The notes beneath the pieces are model-generated. The model saw only the letters and a list, made by a program, of their open reading frames with translations, did not search any database and was not told the DNA's origin. A stretch of 64,000 bases of DNA from assembly GCF_015351245.1 (NCBI RefSeq), contig NZ_JADKSO010000001.1, positions 806,001-870,000 of the forward strand, in the 5' to 3' direction. Positions 1-8,973 of this stretch are shown here, piece after piece; the stretch's first letter is position 1, and every line of letters begins with the position of its first letter. This stretch comes from Rathayibacter sp. VKM Ac-2879. Its GTDB lineage: Bacteria > Actinomycetota > Actinomycetes > Actinomycetales > Microbacteriaceae. A program made the position numbers and the translations under genes.

Positions 1-118
1 ACTCGACTTCCGCGGCACGGTCTACGGCGTCGGCAGAGAAGTTTCGATGCGTGAGCTGATGCGGGACCAGTCCGCGTACTACGGCGCTCACGCCACAGAC
101 GAGATCGTCGACCGGTAG
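1..118 (+). CDS. C-terminal end of an unidentified protein (partial)
   Basis: A reading frame open from the left edge (first full codon at position 2) ends at TAG 116-118 and gives 38 residues ending in DEIVDR. I do not recognise the family. It lies upstream of the decayed integrase region, so it may belong to the same element. Too little is present to assign a role. Confidence 0.35.
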   Translation, partial: LDFRGTVYGVGREVSMRELMRDQSAYYGAHATDEIVDR

Positions 119-241
119 CGGTACAGATTCCTTCCGGGAGCCTGCTACGCGTGGCCCACGTCGCGGCGGTCTTCCTGGGATGAGCAGGCCGGAACCTGCC
201 GCGTAGCGAGAGTTGCGCGTCGCGCCGGGCCGGCCATCGTT

Positions 242-390
242 GTGACTCACCTGGTCGCGGCGGCCTACGAGAGGGAGCGTGCTTCTAGCGCCCTCAAGCA
301 GCGCACGTTCGCCTCGAAGCGCGGGGCGGAGCTGTTCGCCTTGACGGTGGAGTCGGAGTTAGAGAGGCGTGAGTACCGAGCTTCTCGTAA
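242..390 (+). pseudogene. Tyrosine integrase N-terminal fragment
   Basis: The frame that includes 242 contains RTFASKRGAELFALTVESE followed by REYR, the pattern of the N-terminal arm-binding region of actinophage-type tyrosine integrases (a 'TFASKREAE' signature before the core-binding domain). The similarity stops near 390 and the frame continues into unrelated residues. The catalytic part of such an enzyme lies in another frame at 661-1321, with excisionase-like sequence in between. I read this as a broken integrase rather than a gene in its own right. Confidence 0.55.
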
Positions 391-660
391 AGAACTCGAA
401 GACCGTCAAGGAACCGGCGCCTGCGTCGGGTCATCCGCGAGGACTTCGAGCGCGCCCCGACCATCCTCGTCCCTGCAGCACCCGGAGAGGATCGGTCATG
501 CCTGTCCGTCGCGGAAGCGGCAGCGATCGCTCGCCGTCACCCCGAGACTGTTCGCGAAGCGCTTCAGACCGGCGCGCTGCACCGTCATGAGCTGCGCGTC
601 CGCGGTCCGTCCGCCGGGGCTGTCTGGAAGCGCCTCATTTCCTTCAACCCCTGCGACGGG
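391..660 (+). pseudogene. Excisionase/MerR-like helix-turn-helix fragment joined in frame to the integrase core
   Basis: Reading the frame that begins after TAA 388-390 gives a short protein with SVAEAAAIARRHPETVREAL around 505-564, a typical excisionase-type (HTH_17) helix-turn-helix that binds element ends. It lacks a convincing start and runs without a stop directly into NPCDGVKLP, the beginning of the integrase core. Excisionase and integrase are normally separate genes, so this in-frame join with the integrase N-terminus on the far side suggests deletion or rearrangement. The HTH itself is recognisable; function as a protein is doubtful. Confidence 0.5.
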
Positions 661-1321
661 GTGAAGCTGCCTAAGAACCACGACGCCGGACAGTTCGCTC
701 CGACCTTCCTCACCACGGCTCAGGTCGAAGCGCTCGCCGGGAAGCTCTCCGACTCGATGCCTTACGACCTGCTGATCCGCTTCGCCGCGTACACCGGCCT
801 CCGGGCGGGCGAGCTAGCCGGGCTCCGTGTCCAGGACGTCGACCTCACTCGAGGCCACGTTCAGGTGCGGCAGACGATGCAGCACGTCGCCGGGGAGTGG
901 GTAGCCGACAAGCCCAAGTCGAAGCGCTCGACCCGCGACGTTCCGCTCATGCACAGCAAATTGATTCGAGACCTCCGCCGGTACCTCCTACAGCACCCGC
1001 ACTCCGGCCACCCTTCGGCGCTGTTCTGGCCGGGGCGAGCGGTCGGCGGGAAGCACGCGCCCGACTACTCGCGCGTGATGGACAACGCGAGCTTCCGTCG
1101 GAATTACTTCCGCCCGGCGCTCGCGGCCGCGAAGCTCCCGGACATGCGCGTTCACGACCTCCGCCATACCGCCGCCTCGCTGTGGCTCGCGGCGGGCTTT
1201 CAGCCGTACGAGGCTCGGGCACTCGAGCGTGACCAAGACGGAAACGATCTATGCCCACCTCCACGCCACCGATTACACAACGCACATCGCCAAGTTCGAC
1301 GCCGTCGTGTCGCTGAACTAG
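661..1321 (+). pseudogene. Tyrosine recombinase/integrase catalytic domain, frameshifted
   Basis: The catalytic domain of a phage-type tyrosine integrase is plain: TGLRAGELAGLR carries the first arginine, and HDLRHTAASLWLAAG carries the HxxR box. After PYE at about 1212 the frame is lost. The expected LGH box and the tyrosine segment (TIYAHLH) continue in another frame to TAG 1319-1321. The text between them lacks the residues that normally precede LGH, consistent with a deletion of about 11 bp. The enzyme would lack its catalytic tyrosine, so this is a pseudogene marking a former integration beside tRNA-Lys. Confidence 0.8.
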
Positions 1322-1359
1322 AAAGGCGTGCGTTTCCTGGAGTATTCGTGCCTGGAAGA

Positions 1360-2763
1360 CTACGAGACCGAAACTCCGATACGATCCCAGAAATTCGGAT
1401 AGAAGCGCGAGAGTGGGGTCTCGGCATCGGCCTGTTCCTGTATGGCCTGACGACACTGTCGCGTGATTTCTGAGCGATACACATCGAGCTGAGGGACGAG
1501 CGTATAAATGCTAGTCATGTCGATCGTCACAGTCCGAAACTGACCGACGTCGAACGGGAGTGGGTCTCCCTTGCGAATCAATTGCACTATTGGTTTACGG
1601 GCAGCATGCCGAAGGGCGAGCTCATAAAATACGTTTGGGTTACCGAAAGATAGATCCGCGATCACGAGAGGTGATCGCACGAGGTGGTCGATCACCTGAC
1701 CGGTAATCAAGCCCGGGGTGCTGATTCGATCCGCTCGAACGATTCTCAGGCCGAGAGACGTCAGAGCAGGCTCAATCAACGATCCCAGCATGAGATCGGC
1801 GTGAGCACGCTGTTCCGAATCTGGCTCCCCGATCGGCGTCACTAGGAAGCAAACGTTCGAGAGGTCGGAGCTGTCAGCGATAATGCGCGCTGGCGATGGC
1901 GATAGCAGGCGTGATGGCTGCGCCGCTTCAGAGACCGCGGAGCCCTCCGCGGTCGGTCCCCTGCCTGTTGATGGCTCGCTTGGAGTGAGGACATCGGAGG
2001 TTGCCGCGTCTGACGGGTCTTCGAGGAGAATCTCGAAGGTGAGCAGTCGCTCCGCCCCGGCATATGTCGTCAATAAACCGAGATCTCGAGCATTTGCTAG
2101 GAATGTTTCGACACACTCTTCGGCCGCTTGATCGGTGGCCAAGCTTTGTTCGATGACAAAGTCGCGGATTATATTCGCCGCGGGTATCCGATTGTTCTTG
2201 AACTGTTCGTAAATGGCATTGAACGGAGGGATGTCCGCTATGGCAAGTTGTAGCCGGGCGGCAAGTCGCGCCCGCCCCAGTGAGTCATCGCCCGAAGCAA
2301 GCTTGCCCTTTTCGGTGAGTTCGAGAAACTCGGAGGTGTAGCTACCGGTGGTCAGTCCGTAGGCGTTCGAGTTGGTAACTAGCTGCCGGCCCGCACCACT
2401 TTCCGGTGACCGCCCCAAGTGTTCGAATAGGGTCAGACGCCTGACTCGCTGCCCCGCCGCGAATTTCTGGACGGCTTCAGCGATCGGTAGGGCCTCGAGG
2501 AACGACACAGACGGGTAGGTGCGTACTACTCGCTTGCGCGGCTTCCGCGGTTCTGAGCCCGCGTCCGATTCTTCAGGCGTAGCTTCAGGCTCTGTGGTTC
2601 CAGCGTCATCTGAGTTTGCAACCTCATCTGACGCGCCGGTCTCCGTCGTACCTTGTCTTGCTTGTTCGGGAGAGGCATCAGCGGACCCCATGAGATCGGG
2701 AGTTTCTCCTGACGCGGCGTCACCCTCGATGGGAGTGCCTAGCGAGCTATCGTTCTCGGCCAC
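1360..2763 (-). CDS. Protein with C-terminal nucleoside 2-deoxyribosyltransferase/TIR-like domain, possible defence effector
   Basis: 467 residues from a GTG start. Residues 1-75 are acidic and disordered (Glu/Asp/Ser/Thr rich). About 80-230 looks like an alpha-helical, winged-helix-type region. The last 150 residues start with VCFLVTPIGEPDSEQR and carry ADLSFGNPNVFYELALRHA and PFDV. This pattern is shared by nucleoside 2-deoxyribosyltransferase-like and TIR-like domains, which bind or cleave nucleotides, and such domains occur as effectors in anti-phage systems. No transmembrane segment is visible. It stands alone between an integrase remnant and tRNA-Lys, and its base composition is less GC-rich than the core. 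The domain call is fairly good; the defence role is inference. Confidence 0.6.
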   Translation of the reverse strand: MAENDSSLGTPIEGDAASGETPDLMGSADASPEQARQGTTETGASDEVANSDDAGTTEPEATPEESDAGSEPRKPRKRVVRTYPSVSFLEALPIAEAVQKFAAGQRVRRLTLFEHLGRSPESGAGRQLVTNSNAYGLTTGSYTSEFLELTEKGKLASGDDSLGRARLAARLQLAIADIPPFNAIYEQFKNNRIPAANIIRDFVIEQSLATDQAAEECVETFLANARDLGLLTTYAGAERLLTFEILLEDPSDAATSDVLTPSEPSTGRGPTAEGSAVSEAAQPSRLLSPSPARIIADSSDLSNVCFLVTPIGEPDSEQRAHADLMLGSLIEPALTSLGLRIVRADRISTPGLITGQVIDHLVRSPLVIADLSFGNPNVFYELALRHAARKPIVQLIRKGDPLPFDVGQFRTVTIDMTSIYTLVPQLDVYRSEITRQCRQAIQEQADAETPLSRFYPNFWDRIGVSVS

Positions 2764-2994
2764 GTGCGGCTACCTCTCGGATTGGTTAACCGAGTATGTC
2801 ATGTGGCCGCCACGCTCGGCAGAACTCTTATGCCTGCCGTCGACCGCGGCCGCGAGAAGTGCGCGTGTTACGTCGGAAGCGCGGGTGAAGCACCTCGCGT
2901 TGCATTGCAGTGGTTGTCCTTGTCCACGGAGGGGTTTTGGAGGGGTTCTGGTTTTGACCGCTCTCGCCTCTGCCCCGTATTTCCGCCCCGTTAC

Positions 2995-3070
2995 TGGTGG
3001 GCCCCGTCGGGCTCGAACCGACGACCCGCGGATTAAAAGTCCGCTGCTCTGCCAACTGAGCTAGAGGCCC
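2995..3070 (-). tRNA. tRNA-Lys(UUU)
   Basis: The minus strand folds as a complete cloverleaf: acceptor GGGCCTC/GGGGCCC, anticodon loop CTTTTAA (anticodon TTT), T-loop TTCGAGC. Discriminator A is at 2998 and the CCA end is encoded at 2995-2997. The 3' end faces the decayed integrated element at 1-2995, the usual geometry of a tRNA attachment site. Confidence 0.95.
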
Positions 3071-3199
3071 GCGGCACCCAGGGTACCGCCCCGTGAAGCC
3101 GCCCCGGGCATACCCGCCCACCCGCACGCGTTACCCTCCTCGAACCTCCTCAGCACGCAAGCGCCCCGCCTGCGTGCGCCGACCGCGGAAGGCGGCCCC

Positions 3200-3829
3200 A
3201 TGACAGACGGCTTCCACAAGCCGACCAAGTTCCCCTCCCACGTCTTCGAGGCGTTCCAGGGAGGCGAGGACCCCGCACAGATCACGCGCGTCGCCCACGA
3301 GACGGCTCTCGCGCTCCTCAGCCGGGTGCGCAACGATCCCGACCCCGTCGTCATCGACCGCTTGGTCGAGTACACCGACCACAACGGCATCGATGCGCTC
3401 GCCGAACTCTGGGCGCGGTCGAGTGCCGTCAGCCTGCCCGGCGCGCTCTGGCGCATCTACCTGCTGCGGCTCGTGATCCGTCAGGATCCCGACAGCACGA
3501 GCTTCCTCTATCAGCGCGGGGTGGAGCTTTCGGCGACGATCGATCCGGTCGTCGCGGGAGCGGTCACGCCGACCGGGCCGGCGGAGATCACCGAGCTGGC
3601 CGACCGCATCCTCCGCGGTGTCTTCGACGGCGACTTCGCCGTGGCACTCGATCGTGCGGCCGCGTTCTGCCGGGTGAGCGCCTCCGGTGCCGCCTCGCTG
3701 GCCGACGACGTCGAGCTGCTCGACGGTCCCCGGGCGAGCGAGCTCACGACCCGCGCTCTGCGGCTGTCCACGACGGCCGCCGAGCTGGGCAGCTGCGCGC
3801 GACTCTGGCGCAGCGACTCCCTCGAATAG
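3200..3829 (+). CDS. Conserved actinobacterial protein of unknown function
   Basis: 209 residues starting ATG GACAGACGG-like (MTDGFHKPTKFPSHVFEAF), soluble, mostly alpha-helical and acidic, with no catalytic motif I can name. Repeated helical patterns such as RLVEYTDHNGIDALAELW suggest an all-helical fold. I believe close relatives occur in Microbacteriaceae and that some have been labelled RNA polymerase beta subunit, which the sequence does not support. It stands alone, between tRNA-Lys on the opposite strand and the leader of the sigma-factor operon. Confidence 0.7.
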   Translation: MTDGFHKPTKFPSHVFEAFQGGEDPAQITRVAHETALALLSRVRNDPDPVVIDRLVEYTDHNGIDALAELWARSSAVSLPGALWRIYLLRLVIRQDPDSTSFLYQRGVELSATIDPVVAGAVTPTGPAEITELADRILRGVFDGDFAVALDRAAAFCRVSASGAASLADDVELLDGPRASELTTRALRLSTTAAELGSCARLWRSDSLE

Positions 3830-3870
3830 CTGCCGCGTTCACCCACTGCGAACGCCCGCGAGGCACTTGT

Positions 3871-4003
3871 TAGACTGGTCCAGGCCGGATCGCAGTAACC
3901 CCGGGCTCCACTTATAGCCGCTTCGAGCGGCCTCGCGCCGAGAGGCGTTTCTGCGGTCCGGCCCCTTCTCTGCTCATCGTGGAGCCGGCCGCGGCCTGGT
4001 CCA
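3871..4003 (+). ncRNA. Structured leader or small RNA upstream of the sigma-factor operon
   Basis: A -10 box TAGACT at 3871-3876 is followed at once by sequence with strong pairing potential. GGCCGGATCGCAG (3883-3895) pairs with CTGCGGTCCGGCC (3951-3963). TGGTCCAGGCC (3876-3886) can instead pair with GGCCTGGTCCA (3993-4003). A small GCCGC-TTCG-AGCGGC hairpin lies inside. The two long pairings share 3883-3886 and so exclude each other. I cannot match it to a known RNA family; it could be the 5' leader of the operon starting at 4089 or a separate RNA. Confidence 0.45.
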
Positions 4004-4088
4004 CTGCGCGGGGCGAGGGCCCAGTGACGGGTGGGGAGGCGCCGCCTCCTTCCCGGCAGAGTCACCGACAGACAGGCGACACCCCGGT

Positions 4089-4526
4089 ATGAAGAAGCTC
4101 CGAGCCATCCGGGTCGGCTCACGCTGGTGGGCGGGAGCGGGCCTCTTGGTCGTCGCCGTGCTGTCGTTCCTCGCGGCCCCCGGTGTCGATGCCGTTCCGG
4201 GTGCGATGTTCGGAGCCGGTGCCGAGATCTCGCAGGGTGCGCTCTTGCGCGTGCTCGCCGTGCTCGACGTGATCGCGGGGGTATGGGTGCTCGTCCAGCC
4301 CCGGAGCTACCCCGGCCTCACGGCTGCTGCCGTCGCGGTCATCGCACTCTGGCTCGCCCCGCGGATGTCGGCCCCGGCGCTGCTCGACGTCGGCGGGTTC
4401 GCTCTCGACGTGCGCTTCGTGATCCTTCCGCTGCAGGTGACGGTCCTGCTGGCGGGCCTCGCCGTGACCGTGTTCTGGATGACCAGGAACCTGCGCGCCC
4501 GCACGGAAACGGGGGCCGAGCGATGA
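4089..4526 (+). CDS. Small membrane protein upstream of sigK
   Basis: 145 residues with about four hydrophobic segments (roughly 15-32, 55-75, 78-95 and 108-132) and short polar loops; no known domain. The TGA stop overlaps the ATG of the next gene (ATGA at 4523-4526), so translation is probably coupled to the ECF sigma factor. It may act in the membrane with the anti-sigma factor two genes on, but nothing in the sequence shows a function. Confidence 0.75.
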   Translation: MKKLRAIRVGSRWWAGAGLLVVAVLSFLAAPGVDAVPGAMFGAGAEISQGALLRVLAVLDVIAGVWVLVQPRSYPGLTAAAVAVIALWLAPRMSAPALLDVGGFALDVRFVILPLQVTVLLAGLAVTVFWMTRNLRARTETGAER

Positions 4527-5083
4527 ACGAGGACGTCACCGTCGACGCCGCGGCGCTGCTCGAGCGCATCGCGCAGGGCGACCAGGCCGCCTTCGCGGAT
4601 CTCTACGATCTGGTCGCCTCCCGGGTCCTGGGACTCATCACGAGAGTTCTGGTCGACCGTGCACAGTCCGAGGAGGTGACCCAAGAGGTGTTCCTCGAGA
4701 TCTGGCAAACCGCTGGACGCTTCGCTCCGAATAAAGGAAGCGCGACGACCTGGATCCTCACGATGGCACACCGCAGGGCCATCGATCGGGTACGAGCGGC
4801 TCAAGCGGGCCGCGACCGGGACGTACGCATCGGTATTCGAGACCTCGGCCGTGACTACGACCAGGTCGCCGAGCAGGCGGAGGTGTCTCTCGAACACGAG
4901 AAGGTCGCGGTCGCCCTGGGCCGCTTGACACAGTTGCAGCGGCAGGCGCTGCAACTGGCCTACTACGGCGGTTACTCGCACAGCGAGATCGCGGGCATTC
5001 TCCAGTGCCCCGTCGGTACCGTCAAGACGCGCCTGCGAGACGGAATGATCAGACTTCGAGAAGAGATGGGGGTGGCCCTGTGA
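4523..5083 (+). CDS. sigK: ECF sigma factor, SigK-like
   Basis: 186 residues. Region 2 has the -10-recognition helix with EEVTQEVFLEIWQTAGRF and ATTWILTMAHRRAIDRVR. Region 4 ends with YYGGYSHSEIAGILQCPVG and TVKTRLRDGMIRL, a sigma70 region-4 HTH that binds the -35. Length and layout match the SigK group. ATG 4523 overlaps the preceding stop, and the stop overlaps the GTG of the anti-sigma gene (GTGA 5080-5083), so the three genes form one tightly coupled operon. The sigma factor is expected to be held inactive by the membrane-bound RskA-like protein. Confidence 0.88.
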   Translation: MNEDVTVDAAALLERIAQGDQAAFADLYDLVASRVLGLITRVLVDRAQSEEVTQEVFLEIWQTAGRFAPNKGSATTWILTMAHRRAIDRVRAAQAGRDRDVRIGIRDLGRDYDQVAEQAEVSLEHEKVAVALGRLTQLQRQALQLAYYGGYSHSEIAGILQCPVGTVKTRLRDGMIRLREEMGVAL

Positions 5084-5907
5084 ACGACCTGCGACGCCCT
5101 GACGACAGGGACGACCCGCGAGACCTGGCAGCGGGTCATGCACTGGGCATCGTGACGCCCGACGAGCAAGCGCGTTACGAGCGGTTCCTCGCCGAGCATC
5201 CTGAGGCGCGTGCCGAGGCGGACGAGTTCACCGAGGTCGTCGAGGCGCTCGCTGCCGAGGCGGCGCCGGTTTCCCCCTCGCCCGGACTCAAGTCCGAGCT
5301 GTTGGCGCTCATCGCCAACACACCGCAGGTGACGCAGGAGCCGACGCGCGACGAGGGCCCTCCGCGGCTCCGCGCTGTCGAGCCGTCGACTCCCGAGGCG
5401 GCCCTGGAGGCGTCTCCGACGACCGCGGAGTCCCGGGCGCGCACGCGATGGTTCGCCCGGCCCGCCGTCTACGTGTCGGCCGCGGCCGTGGCCGCTGTCC
5501 TCATCGTCGGCGGGGTGACCCTCCCACCCCTGCTCTCGTCGGGCCCGGGCCAGACGCAGCAGCAGACGGCCCTGGAGCAGATCCGCAACGCCCCTGATGT
5601 GCAGGAGACGGTCGGCGTGATGGCGTCGGGAGGCTCCGCGACTTTGGTGTGGTCGAGCTCGCTCGGCCGCTCCGCGCTCGTCGTCGACGACATGGCCCCG
5701 CCGCCGGAGGGCAAGACCTATGAGCTCTGGTACATCGGCTCGTCAGGCCCCGTCGCCGCGGGCACGTTCGACGGAGGCGAGGGCCAGACGGTCGCGCCGC
5801 TCGAAGGCAGCCTCGCGCAGGGCGCGGTCGTGGCGGTCACCGTAGAGAACGCGGGCGGCTCGCCCACCCCGACGAGCGACCCCATCCTCGCCATCGCCAC
5901 AGCCTGA
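5080..5907 (+). CDS. rskA: Anti-sigma-K factor RskA-like membrane protein
   Basis: 275 residues from GTG, overlapping the sigma gene by 4 nt. The N-terminal 90 residues include DLAAGHALGIVTPDEQARYERF, the anti-sigma (zinc-finger-like) domain that grips the sigma factor. A single transmembrane helix lies near 130-152. The outside part contains YELWYIGSSGPVAAGTF, the RskA family domain. Signals are known to release the sigma factor through regulated proteolysis in this family. The gene ends just before a strong bidirectional terminator shared with pstB. Confidence 0.88.
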   Translation: MNDLRRPDDRDDPRDLAAGHALGIVTPDEQARYERFLAEHPEARAEADEFTEVVEALAAEAAPVSPSPGLKSELLALIANTPQVTQEPTRDEGPPRLRAVEPSTPEAALEASPTTAESRARTRWFARPAVYVSAAAVAAVLIVGGVTLPPLLSSGPGQTQQQTALEQIRNAPDVQETVGVMASGGSATLVWSSSLGRSALVVDDMAPPPEGKTYELWYIGSSGPVAAGTFDGGEGQTVAPLEGSLAQGAVVAVTVENAGGSPTPTSDPILAIATA

Positions 5908-5924
5908 GCCCACACCCTGGCACA

Positions 5925-5965
5925 GCAGAAGAGCCGCACTCCCGAAAGGGGTGCGGCTCTTCTGC
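5925..5965. terminator. Bidirectional terminator between rskA and pstB
   Basis: A 15-bp perfect stem (GCAGAAGAGCCGCAC and its complement) with a GAAA-containing loop lies between two converging genes. Its symmetry lets it act on both transcripts. Confidence 0.85.
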
Positions 5966-6002
5966 GCTCAGGTCTGCGACGGCCGAGACGGTCGCCTCCC
6001 GA

Positions 6003-6782
6003 TCAGCCGAAACGACCCGACACGTAGTCTTCGGTGGCCTGGACCGACGGCCGCGAGAACATGGTTGTGGTGTCGTCATACTCGATGAGCTTGCCCGGCT
6101 TGCCCGTGCCGGCGATGTTGAAGAAGGCGGTTCGGTCGGAGACCCGGGACGCCTGCTGCATGTTGTGGGTCACGATCACGATCGTGTACTCGTTCTTCAA
6201 CTCCTCGATCAGGTCCTCGATCGCGAGCGTCGAGATCGGGTCGAGGGCCGAGCAAGGCTCGTCCATCAGCAGCACGTCGGGCGAGACCGCGATCGCGCGG
6301 GCAATGCACAGACGCTGCTGCTGACCACCCGAGAGGCCGGAGCCCGGCTTGTCGAGGCGGTCCTTCACCTCGTTCCAGAGGTTGGCGCCTTGGAGGGACC
6401 TCTCGACGAGAGCATCGGCATCGGACTTGGAGATGCGGCGGTTGTTGAGCTTCACGCCCGCGAGCACGTTGTCTCGGATCGACATCGTCGGGAACGGGTT
6501 GGGGCGCTGGAACACCATGCCCACCTGGCGGCGCACCTGCACCGGGTCGACGCCCGGCGCATAGAGGTTGTTGCCGTCGATGAGCACCTCACCCTCGACG
6601 TGAGCGCCCGGGATCACCTCGTGCATGCGGTTCAGGGTGCGGAGGAACGTCGACTTGCCGCAACCGGACGGACCGATGAACGCGGTGACCGTCCGCGGCT
6701 CGATGGCGAGCGAGACGCCCTCGACCGCGAGGAACTGGCTGTAGTAGACGTTGAGGTCGTTGACCTCGATGCGCTTGGACAT
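6003..6782 (-). CDS. pstB: Phosphate ABC transporter ATP-binding protein PstB
   Basis: 259 residues, the usual length. Walker [10 protein letters not shown] at 37-45, signature LSGGQ at 150-154, Walker B LLMDEP at 171-176 and the TH switch at about 205 are intact. It hydrolyses ATP to drive phosphate uptake through PstC/PstA from the binding protein PstS. Start chosen at ATG 6780-6782 ([10 protein letters not shown]), because upstream in-frame sequence lies inside pstA. Last gene of the pstSCAB order on the minus strand. Confidence 0.96.
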   Translation of the reverse strand: MSKRIEVNDLNVYYSQFLAVEGVSLAIEPRTVTAFIGPSGCGKSTFLRTLNRMHEVIPGAHVEGEVLIDGNNLYAPGVDPVQVRRQVGMVFQRPNPFPTMSIRDNVLAGVKLNNRRISKSDADALVERSLQGANLWNEVKDRLDKPGSGLSGGQQQRLCIARAIAVSPDVLLMDEPCSALDPISTLAIEDLIEELKNEYTIVIVTHNMQQASRVSDRTAFFNIAGTGKPGKLIEYDDTTTMFSRPSVQATEDYVSGRFG

Positions 6783-6823
6783 TGCTTCCTTCGGGAGTGG
6801 CGGCCGGAGCCGAGGGGTGGGTG

Positions 6824-7906
6824 TCAGCGGCCGAGCTTGGGGGCGAAGAGCTTCGCGATGAGACGGGCGACCAGGTTGAGTGCCATCACGATGAGGATGA
6901 GGACCAGCGCGCCGGTCCACGCCCGGTTGAGGAACGCCTCGGCGTCCGGCCCCTGGTTGGCGTACTGCGTGTAGACGAAGACCGGGAGGGTCATCATGCG
7001 CTCGCTGAAGAGGTCGTAGTTCATCGAGGCGGTGAACCCGGCGACGATGAGCAGCGGCGCGGTCTCGCCGATCACGCGAGCGACGGCGAGTGTGATGCCC
7101 GTCGTGATGCCGGCGATGGAGGTCGGCAGCACGATCTTCACGATCGTGAGCCACTTGGGCACGCCCAGGGCGTAGGAGGCTTCGCGCAGCTCGTTCGGGA
7201 CCAGCTTGAGCATTTCCTCCGACGAGCGTACGACGACGGGGATCATCAGCACGGCGAGGGCGATGGAGCCGGCGAAGCCCATGCGCACGCCCGGCCCGAA
7301 GACCAGGGCGAACAGCGCGTAGGCGAACAGGCCGGCGACGATCGAGGGGATGCCCGTCATGACGTCAACGAAGAAGGTGATGGCGCGGGCGAGGTGACCG
7401 CGGCCGTACTCGACGAGGTAGATCGAGGTGAGCAGTCCGATCGGCACCGAGATGAGGGCCGCCATCGCCGTGATCTCGAGTGTGCCGACGATCGCGTGCA
7501 GTGCTCCGCCTCCCGCGTCGATGACGTTGCGCATCGACGATCCGAAGAACAGGGGGTCGAAGCGTGCGAGTCCCTTCGAGACGACGGTCGACAGGAGCGA
7601 GATCAGCGGGAGCAGCGCGACGATGAACGCGGTCGCGACGAGCGAGGTGACCAGGCGGTCGACCGCCTTGCGGCCGCCCTCGACGAGGCGCGAGACCACG
7701 TAGATGGCGACATCGAAGAGGACGGTGCCCCAGAAGATCGCGCCGACGAGGCTGAAGTCGTTCATCATTCCCGCGACCTGCAGCACGAGGAAGACGAGGG
7801 CGAAGACGACCCAGCTGCCGACCAGCAGCATCCAGGCGGTGCCCTTGGGGAGCTTGCCGGTCTGCAGCGTGACGGGGACGACGGAGGTCGAGGTGGCGGC
7901 GGACAT
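6824..7906 (-). CDS. pstA: Phosphate ABC transporter permease PstA
   Basis: 360 residues with a long N-terminal part (about 70 residues with two hydrophobic segments) before the canonical permease domain of six helices. The binding-protein-dependent transport motif is seen in [21 protein letters not shown]. It forms the membrane channel with PstC. The ATG at 7906 overlaps the last base of pstC's stop, so the two are translationally coupled. Confidence 0.95.
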   Translation of the reverse strand: MSAATSTSVVPVTLQTGKLPKGTAWMLLVGSWVVFALVFLVLQVAGMMNDFSLVGAIFWGTVLFDVAIYVVSRLVEGGRKAVDRLVTSLVATAFIVALLPLISLLSTVVSKGLARFDPLFFGSSMRNVIDAGGGALHAIVGTLEITAMAALISVPIGLLTSIYLVEYGRGHLARAITFFVDVMTGIPSIVAGLFAYALFALVFGPGVRMGFAGSIALAVLMIPVVVRSSEEMLKLVPNELREASYALGVPKWLTIVKIVLPTSIAGITTGITLAVARVIGETAPLLIVAGFTASMNYDLFSERMMTLPVFVYTQYANQGPDAEAFLNRAWTGALVLILIVMALNLVARLIAKLFAPKLGR

Positions 7907-8847
7907 CAGTTGGCTCCCGAGAAGGCCTTGCGGCGGTTGACGATGACCCGCGCGATCGAGTTCACGATCAGCGTGATGACGAAGAGGATGAGGCCCGAGG
8001 CGATGAGCACGTTCACGCCGACGCCGCTTGCCTCCGGGAACTGCAGCGCGATGTTCGCCGCGATGGTGTTCGAGTTCTGCGAGGTCAGCAGGAGGAACGA
8101 GACGACGGTCGCGGGCGAGAGCACCATCGCGACGGCGAGGGTTTCGCCGAGTGCGCGGCCGAGGCCGAGCATGGCGGCGGAGACGATGCCCGGGGCGCCG
8201 AACGGCAGGACGGCCATGCGGATCATCTCCCAGCGGGTCGCGCCGAGCGCGAGTGCCGCCTCCTCGTGGAGTCGCGGAGCCTGGAGGAAGATCTCGCGGC
8301 AGACCGCCGTGATGATCGGGATGACCATCACGGCCAGGACGACGGAGGCGGTGAGGATCGTCTTGCCCGTTCCTGAGGCCTGGCCGCCGAAGAGCGGGAA
8401 CCAGCCGACGTTCACGTTGAGGAAGAGGTAAAAGGGCTGCACGAGCGGGGCGAGCACGGTCGCTCCCCAGAGGCCGAAGACGACGGAGGGGACGGCGGCC
8501 AGGAGATCGACCACGTAGCCCAGCGCCATCGCGATGCGGCGCGGGGCGTAGTGCGAGATGAAGAGGGCGATCCCGATCGAGAGCGGGAGAGCGATGACCA
8601 GGGCGATGACGGCCGACCAGATGGTGCCGAACACGAGGGGGCCGACATAGGCCCAGAAGCTGGTGGCGCCTCCGGGGAGGCTCGCGGCCGGGGCGGAGAA
8701 CGCCGGGATCGACTGCGCGACGAGGAAGATCGCGACCGCGGCCAGAACGAGGAGGATGAGGGAGCCGGCGGCGATGGTCGAGATCGAGAAGACACGATCT
8801 CCGACCCGCACCTTCGCCTTCGGGCGGACGACGGTCTCAGTTGCCAT
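7906..8847 (-). CDS. pstC: Phosphate ABC transporter permease PstC
   Basis: 313 residues with six to seven membrane helices and the coupling loop EEAALALGATRWEMIRM that contacts PstB. Start MATETVVRP at 8847. It is preceded by a 126-bp gap to pstS that contains GC-rich inverted repeats, which may lower expression of the membrane genes relative to the binding protein; that is inference. Confidence 0.95.
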   Translation of the reverse strand: MATETVVRPKAKVRVGDRVFSISTIAAGSLILLVLAAVAIFLVAQSIPAFSAPAASLPGGATSFWAYVGPLVFGTIWSAVIALVIALPLSIGIALFISHYAPRRIAMALGYVVDLLAAVPSVVFGLWGATVLAPLVQPFYLFLNVNVGWFPLFGGQASGTGKTILTASVVLAVMVIPIITAVCREIFLQAPRLHEEAALALGATRWEMIRMAVLPFGAPGIVSAAMLGLGRALGETLAVAMVLSPATVVSFLLLTSQNSNTIAANIALQFPEASGVGVNVLIASGLILFVITLIVNSIARVIVNRRKAFSGAN

Positions 8848-8973
8848 TCCAGGGGACTCTCTTCAGACGAGGGGTTCGGCGGTGCGCACAGGGGGAGGCT
8901 CATGCAGGATGCGAGCCCGGCACAGGCGGGGCCCGCCTCGCCTTCGTGCTGCGAGACGGGCCCTGCCGTGCGA

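Noticed and set aside
3883..3963. Possible RNase P RNA because of CCGGGCTCCAC
   Set aside because: The conserved P4 elements and overall length do not fit.
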